Source of the DNA: Grifola frondosa
Taxonomy: Eukaryota; Basidiomycota; Agaricomycetes; Polyporales; Grifolaceae
Direction of reading: 5' to 3'
DNA length: 64,000 nucleotides
NCBI GenBank assembly: GCA_001683735.1
Contig: LUGG01000019.1
Coordinates: 434,001-498,000, forward strand
Every line of letters starts with the position of its first letter. The first letter of the stretch is position 1. The translations under genes were made by a program, and so were the position numbers. The notes beneath the pieces are model-generated. The model saw only the letters and a program-made list of their open reading frames with translations, made no database searches and was not told where the DNA came from. Of this stretch, positions 57,996 through 64,000 are shown one piece after another.

Positions 57996-58184
57996 CATAG
58001 GGGTACAATCCCAGGAGAGATATGGGTGTAGTTAACAGGGTAATGGGCCGTAGACAACATTATTGCCTTGTTGACGCGTTGTTTGGCCTCCAGAGTAAGT
58101 AAACGCACGTGATACGCGACTGTCAAAAATTAGATTAGTACTTTGTCTTCGACCAAGCTTAGGTCTCCAGCTCTTAGACTTGTT

Positions 58185-61100
58185 ATGGAACGGTCTTTCG
58201 ATTTTCATGACCCTTTATCGCTTAACTTGAAGAGGCAGTCGGCTCGTCTAATAGCTGAGTTTCCCAACCAAAATGACCTTGCTGCCGCGTTGCAGTACGC
58301 ATCTTCTCGCGCAGAGCTTCTGGACATCCTGTCTCAGCTTCTATCTCAACCTCAGTATACCTCTGCTGTCGCATCTGCATTTAGACCTATACTGCTAGAT
58401 CTCTGTGCTCGCTGGCTGCATGATGACGAAAGGCGGGACGAGAAGCTGGAAGCTTTGTGTTTTCTGTTAGAGATACATCCGGAACTTTACCCGTAAGTTT
58501 TTCGTGCCATTTTATACATGATTCTTACGATGTCTGTTAGACTACTAGCCTTATTCGTTAGTCGACCGGGTTATGAGCTTGGTCCTCTTGCTTTCGTATG
58601 CACATGTCCCGTCCCATCGCTCGACCGCATCCGCCTTCACTGCCTCCTGCTTGCCTACTACCGCCTCCTCGAGGCCAATCGTATCCTGTCGCGCACGCTG
58701 TCCTGGCCCCTTGCCCCGCTCTCGAAACTTATATGGACGCCTCACCCCGACCCCGGCGTCCGGCTCCTTGCTATCCGATGTTATGCCCTTCACGCTGGAA
58801 TGATGGAAACCGAAAGAGTAAAGATGGAAAAGGAAGCCATTGGCGACGTCTCAGAGGTGGATTGTCCCATTAGTTACTCGGTCGATCGCGACGGTTGTAG
58901 ACAAGAGGTCGATGGATGGTTACTGCCAGTCATTGAAGCAAAGCGTGTCGTGGATAGCAGGAATGCCCTTCTTGACCCACAGGAATATTTCGGAACAGAC
59001 GAAGAACCAATTCAACCGTCGGAATTGAGGTGGGTATTTTTTTCCATTACGGCGATCTTTTTCTTATGTGTTCGTAGTCCTCTAATTGCGAATGTCCATG
59101 GTATACTTCTCTTGCGTTCTTCAATCTCCACCTCACAATACTCTCTTCTCGTACACACACCGACGACAGTGCAATCCCTGCGGTCGCTCGCCGTGCAGAT
59201 TTCCCTTCGCGTGCCGACGCTCCTCACTTCTGCTCCGTCCGCCGGCAAATCTCTCCTCCTCTCTCACCTTGTACAGATGCTCCGCTCAAATATCCACACG
59301 GCGCTGGTCACCATCCATCTTGCCGACACTTCTCTAGATGCAAGAGCGCTTTTAGGCTCGTACGTATCCTCACCCTCGCGTCCGGGCTCGTTCGAATGGG
59401 CGGATGGTGTGCTGGTACGTGCAATGCGTGCAGGCGCATGGGTCATGTTGGAAGATGTGGACCGCGCATCGTCGGAGGTTCTCGGTGTGCTAAAGCCACT
59501 TGTGGAGTCGCTCGGAGCGGACGGCTGGATTGGTGCGCGAGCGGTGATAGATGTTCCTGGACGCGGGCGCGTCGAAGCTGAGGAGGGCTTTGCGATATTC
59601 GCCACACGCTCTGTTGTCCCGGGTCGAAGTGGCTCGTTCCCGGCTCCGGCGTTCTTTGGGGCGCACAAATTTTACGAGGTGATCATACCTTCTCCGACGG
59701 AGGACGACCTGAAAATGATTGTGGACGCGAAATTTCCTCGTCTGATAGGCGCGGCTGCGAGGGGCTTAATTGCAATGTGGGAAGCCGTGCGAGGACTCGG
59801 GTCGACGTCCTCCACCCGTGAAGTGGGTATTCGCGAACTGGAGAAGCTGTGTGCGCGTGTGGAAAGCTTGCTACCTTCATTTCACCAGTCCATGGATGTA
59901 GACACCATCTTGGCACCTCTTTCCTCCGTGTTTCCTAACCCGACCTTGCGGGAAGACATATATCTGGAGGCGCGCGATGTGTTCTTCGGATCGGGCGCCA
60001 CGACGACTTCTGCACGGAGTTATGTTGACTCCTGCGCACGCGTCGTAGCAGAGCATTTGGGCCTGTCTCCAGAGCGACGCGACTGGCTCCTCAATACCCG
60101 GACGCCTGAGCTGGAAGTAGAGAGAGATGTGGATAGAAGGACGGTGGCAGTGCGTGCCGGTCGAACACGTCTTCTCGCGCGTACCTCTAAGTCGGAGATC
60201 GCGCCTCCCGTAGCGCGGCCCTTCGCGATGCATCGACCGGCGGTGTGCCTTCTCTCGCGGATCGCAAGTGCGGTGTCGCTCGGGGAGCCTGTGTTGCTTA
60301 CTGGCGAGACGGGCACAGGAAAGACGAGCATTGTGACGCATCTAGCGGGGTTGCTTCGGCGGCGACTCATATCGCTGAATCTGTCGAACCAGACCGAGTC
60401 GTCGGACATTGTGGGCGGGTTCAAACCGGTTGATGCTCGTATGCCTGGGATGGAATTGCAGGAGCGGTTCTTGGAGCTTTTCGGTGGGACGTTCAGTCGC
60501 AAGAAGAACGCACATTTTGAGGAGTCGGTGAGACGGGCGGTGAGGGAAGGAAAGTGGAAGAGAGCAACGGGGCTATGGTTGGAATCGGTGAGGTTGGCGA
60601 AAGAGAGGATCCGCGCTCATGGAACACAGGATGAAGAGTATGTATCGGATTTCTCATCGCACATGCACTTCTTGATGTTCTTTGCAGAAAGGAACTGCAG
60701 ACAGGAGGAGAGACACCACGAAAACGCCGCAAGGTGGATATGGGAAGTTTAAAGGTCTCCGAAGCTAGTTGGGAAGTGTTTGAACGTGACGTGCAATCTT
60801 TCGCCATACAGCATGTACAGGGAAAGAGCAAATTTGCATTTGCATTCGTAGAAGGCCCTTTGGTACGAGCGCTGCGGTCGGGAGACTGGTAAGGTTTACC
60901 GACATCGTAATTTATTTTGGCTTACAAATTGCCTCTTCGATAGGATCCTTCTGGACGAGGTCAATCTGGCAAGTCCCGAGACCCTGGAATGTATAGCAGG
61001 TCTGTTACATGGCCCTACGGCGTCGATCATATTGACAGAGCAAGGGTCGTTGGAGCCTGTGCCGCGCCATCCTGATTTCCGGCTATTCGCATGCATGAAT

Positions 61101-64000
61101 CCCGCTACGGATGTTGGCAAGAAGGATCTTCCTCCAAGGATACGCTCTCGCTTCACGGAGATTGACGTTCCACCTCCTGACGCCGACAAAGACACTCTCC
61201 TCAGCATTGTGGCACAGTACATCGGTTCGTGCGCGGTTGGAGACAGGGGCACTATTATGGACGTGGCGGAGTTCTACAGTGCAGTAAAGCAGCTAGCAGA
61301 CGCACGTCAGATCGCGGACGGCGCCAATCATCGTCCACATTACAGTATGCGGACGCTCGCCCGTGCTCTGACGTTTGCTGCTGACATGACTAGTGCTTAC
61401 TCCCTAAGGCGGGCATTGTGGGAGGGCTGTCTCATGGCCTTTACCATGGTATTAGATGGACCAAGTGCGGCAGCTGTCTCTGCACTTGCTCAAAAGCATC
61501 TTCTTGCGGGCGTCCGCAATCCGCGCTCCTTGTTATCCAAAGATCCGTCTCCCCCCGCGAATCCGGATGCTTTTATCAAGCTTGGACCATTTTATTTGCA
61601 AAAGGGACCATTGCCCGAAGACCTTGTTGACGATTATATCATGACGCCTTCTGTCGAGACGAAAGTCATCGATTTGGCCAGAATCATTTCCGCAAAGCGA
61701 TTTCCAGTGCTGATAGAAGGACCAACGTCCAGTGGGAAGACAAGCTCCATCGAATATCTAGCAAAACGAACAGGTCATCGATTCGTTCGTATCAATAACC
61801 ACGAGCACACCGACATCCAGGAGTATCTCGGCACGTACGTTTCCGATGCTGTGACAGGAAAATTGGTTTTCAAAGATGGCCTGCTGGTTCGTGCTTTGCG
61901 CAACGGTGATTGGATCGTCTTGGACGAGCTCAACCTTGCCCCGACCGACGTCCTAGAGGCTCTCAATCGACTTCTGGACGACAACCGCGAGCTATTGATT
62001 CCGGAAACCCAAGAGGTAGTCCGACCTCATCCCCATTTTATGCTTTTCGCGACGCAGAATCCTCCGGGCTTGTATGCTGGTCGGAAAGTGTTATCCCGCG
62101 CATTCCGGAATCGATTCCTTGAAGTTCACTTCGAAGATGTACCGCAGGCGGAGTTGGAGACGATCCTCTGTCAGCGCTGCAAAATCGCGCCCTCCTACGG
62201 TCAAAAAATCGTCAGCGTTTTCAGAGAATTACAGAAACGCCGACAGTCTAGCCGAGTGTTTGAAAGCAAACACGGCTTCGCTACTCTTCGTGATCTTTTC
62301 AGGTGGGCAGGTCGGGATGCGCTGGGTTACCAAGAGTTGGCCGCAAACGGTTACATGCTCCTAGCGGAACGCGCCCGTCGAGAAGACGACAAAGCTGTAG
62401 TGAAGGAGGTAATCGAGTCCATTATGAAGGTAAACATCGACGAGAAGACTTTGTACGACTTGCGTGGTTCTTCGGTGGACTTTCCTTCCTTCCTTCACTG
62501 TCCGATCCCGTCGTCCTCGCAGGTCGTTTGGACCGGTGCGATGCAGCGTCTCTTCATCCTGGTTGGCCGAGCCTTGCGTTTCAACGAACCCGTTCTTCTT
62601 GTTGGTGAGACAGGTTGTGGGAAAACATCTGTATGCCAACTCTACGCTGAGGTGCTGTCAAGAACACTCCGTACGGTCAATTGCCATCAGAACACAGAGA
62701 CCGCAGATCTTATAGGGGGCTTACGACCTATTCGCAATAGGGCGGTTGTGGAGGCCGAGGTATTGCAAGAGGCGACTTCTGCTCTAGAGCGAATAGGTGT
62801 GACAAACGTCAACAGGAATGCGTCATCTCTCTTCTCCAGCATCGTCGAAGTCCTCAAATCGCGTTCGCTCAACTCCGAAGAAGTCACTGCGTGGCGGAGC
62901 CTCCAGTCGAGACTACAACGTTTATCCGCCATGTTCGAATGGTGTGATGGGCCACTCATCGAGGCTATGCGGAACGGCGATGTTTTCCTGCTCGACGAAA
63001 TCTCTCTCGCGGATGACTCCGTCCTAGAACGTCTCAATAGCGTTCTCGAGCCAGAGCGGACAGTCGTTCTAGCAGAGCGCGGCGGAGACGATGTCCAGCT
63101 TCCATCGGTTATAGCCGCTAGCAATTTCAAGCTCGTAGCAACCATGAACCCGGGGGTGATTACGGCAAAAAAGAGTTGTCTCCCGCTCTACGCAATAGGT
63201 TCACTGAAATCTGGGTCCCTTCAATCACCGATCGCCGCGACCTCGAATGCATCGTCGAGAACTTGTGGCATCATGAGGCCTTGAGGGTGCACACTGGTCC
63301 ACTTCTCGACTTTGTAGAGTGGTTATCTAGCGTCGTAGCCGATCGTTCTGTACTGAGCCTTCGGGATATTCTGGTACGTTGGGATGGATTGGTCCATAGG
63401 TCGATTTCGCTGATGTCTTTTGAAAGGCATGGGTTGCATTCTCTAATGCCACATTCCGCGCCGATCTGTCTGAAGGAATATCCGTGAACGAGATCTTTGT
63501 AAGTAAGCTTTATCTTCGCATTACGCGTACTGAGTTTTTCGTTGTAGCACCACGCCGCCCATATGACGTTCCTGGACGGCTTGGGTTCTCTTCCCCAGCT
63601 ATCGGCATACTCACGCGATGCGATGGAGAAGCTGAAATTGCAGGCAGAGGGGAAGCTCCAGGAAGTTGCGCCACTCCTGGGATCATCAGACTATGCACCC
63701 GAATCCGATCCATCTACCAATGTGCAATTAGGCATTTTCTCTGTCCCGAGGGGTCCCAAGGAACCTGCTCCTCATACATTCAGTCTCCAGGCTCCTACCA
63801 CTTGTGACAATGTCATGCGTGTGGTCAGAGCATGCCAACTTCCCAAACCAATTCTGCTGGAAGGCAGTCCTGGGGTAGGCAAGACCAGCTTGGTTGCCGC
63901 TTTAGCAAATTTCTGCGGGTACGAATTGTGCCGCATCAACCTGTCAGATCAGACCGATCTGGTAGACCTTTTCGGATCAGACTTACCTGTGGAAGGCGGC
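58185..64000 (+). CDS. mdn1: midasin (Rea1/Mdn1), 5' part, runs off the window
   Basis: A giant dynein-like AAA ATPase that removes assembly factors from pre-60S ribosomal particles. The start is MERSFDFHDPLSLNLKRQS at 58185. Exons: 58185-58492, 58541-59029, 59078-60638, 60688-60888, 60944-63373, 63427-63498 and 63548 onward. AAA modules appear in order by their Walker A motifs: a degenerate SAPSAGKS (AAA1), GETGTGKTS (AAA2), GPTSSGKTS (AAA3), GETGCGKTS (AAA4) and GSPGVGKTS (AAA5). Walker B and sensor elements are DEVNLASPETLE, DELNLAPTDVLEALNRLLDD and DEISLADDSVLERLNSVLEP. Frame break: at 63152-63156 the motif reads MNPGV instead of the conserved MNPGGDYGKKELSPALRNRF; one added G restores it. 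The linker, D/E-rich and MIDAS parts lie beyond the window. Confidence 0.98.

Overview
The window comes from a filamentous basidiomycete nuclear genome. Genes sit close together on both strands and are cut by many short introns (about 48-70 nt, GT...AG, one probable GC...AG). The gene set is eukaryotic: FACT subunit Pob3, Tpr/Mlp, RanGAP, midasin, Mob2, cofilin, alpha-actinin, a P450 and an F-box protein. There are no operons, plasmid or phage features and no CRISPR. A more precise taxon cannot be read from the sequence alone.

Layout. 1-4.2 kb is gene-poor and holds a decayed MmgE/PrpD-family (2-methylcitrate dehydratase-like) pseudogene. 4.2-10.5 kb: cofilin and alpha-actinin on the minus strand, divergent from pob3. 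10.7-14.8 kb: a long RA-PH adaptor gene (minus). 14.8-17.1 kb is sparse. 17.2-22.2 kb: a small orphan membrane-protein gene, an aldo-keto reductase (minus) and a DCAF4-like WD40 gene. 22.4-30.1 kb: a large nuclear-pore Tpr/Mlp gene (minus), divergent from mob2. 30.6-34.7 kb: a Ser/Thr kinase with a very charged helical tail. 35.2-41.5 kb: two atypical homeodomain genes pointing away from each other, with an intron-containing tRNA-Lys, a mitochondrial-type protein gene and an amino-acid transporter-like gene between them. 41.7-47.3 kb: a GCFC/PAXBP1-type splicing protein, an orphan and an Fmp46-like redox protein. 48-50 kb: a cytochrome P450. 50.6-55.5 kb: RanGAP (RNA1), a DUF3605 protein and a Rad60/NIP45-type SUMO-like protein. 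56-57.2 kb: an F-box protein. 58.2 kb to the right edge: the first part of midasin (MDN1), cut off by the window.

Functional themes are ordinary cell biology: actin turnover and bundling (cofilin, alpha-actinin), chromatin and nuclear transport (Pob3, Tpr, RanGAP), polarity signalling (Mob2, RA-PH), RNA processing (GCFC) and ribosome assembly (midasin). I see no clear biosynthetic cluster, defence island or large mobile element.

The strongest unexpected signal is technical or evolutionary. At least a dozen coding frames break by one base, nearly always where one extra G or C in a short G/C run would restore a natural protein, including inside a highly conserved motif of the essential midasin gene. 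This looks like consensus dropout in the assembly and should be settled before calling any of these genes pseudogenes. The most interesting biological signal is the homeodomain pair: both genes share the same phase-2 intron position and both appear to lack the near-invariant Asn51.
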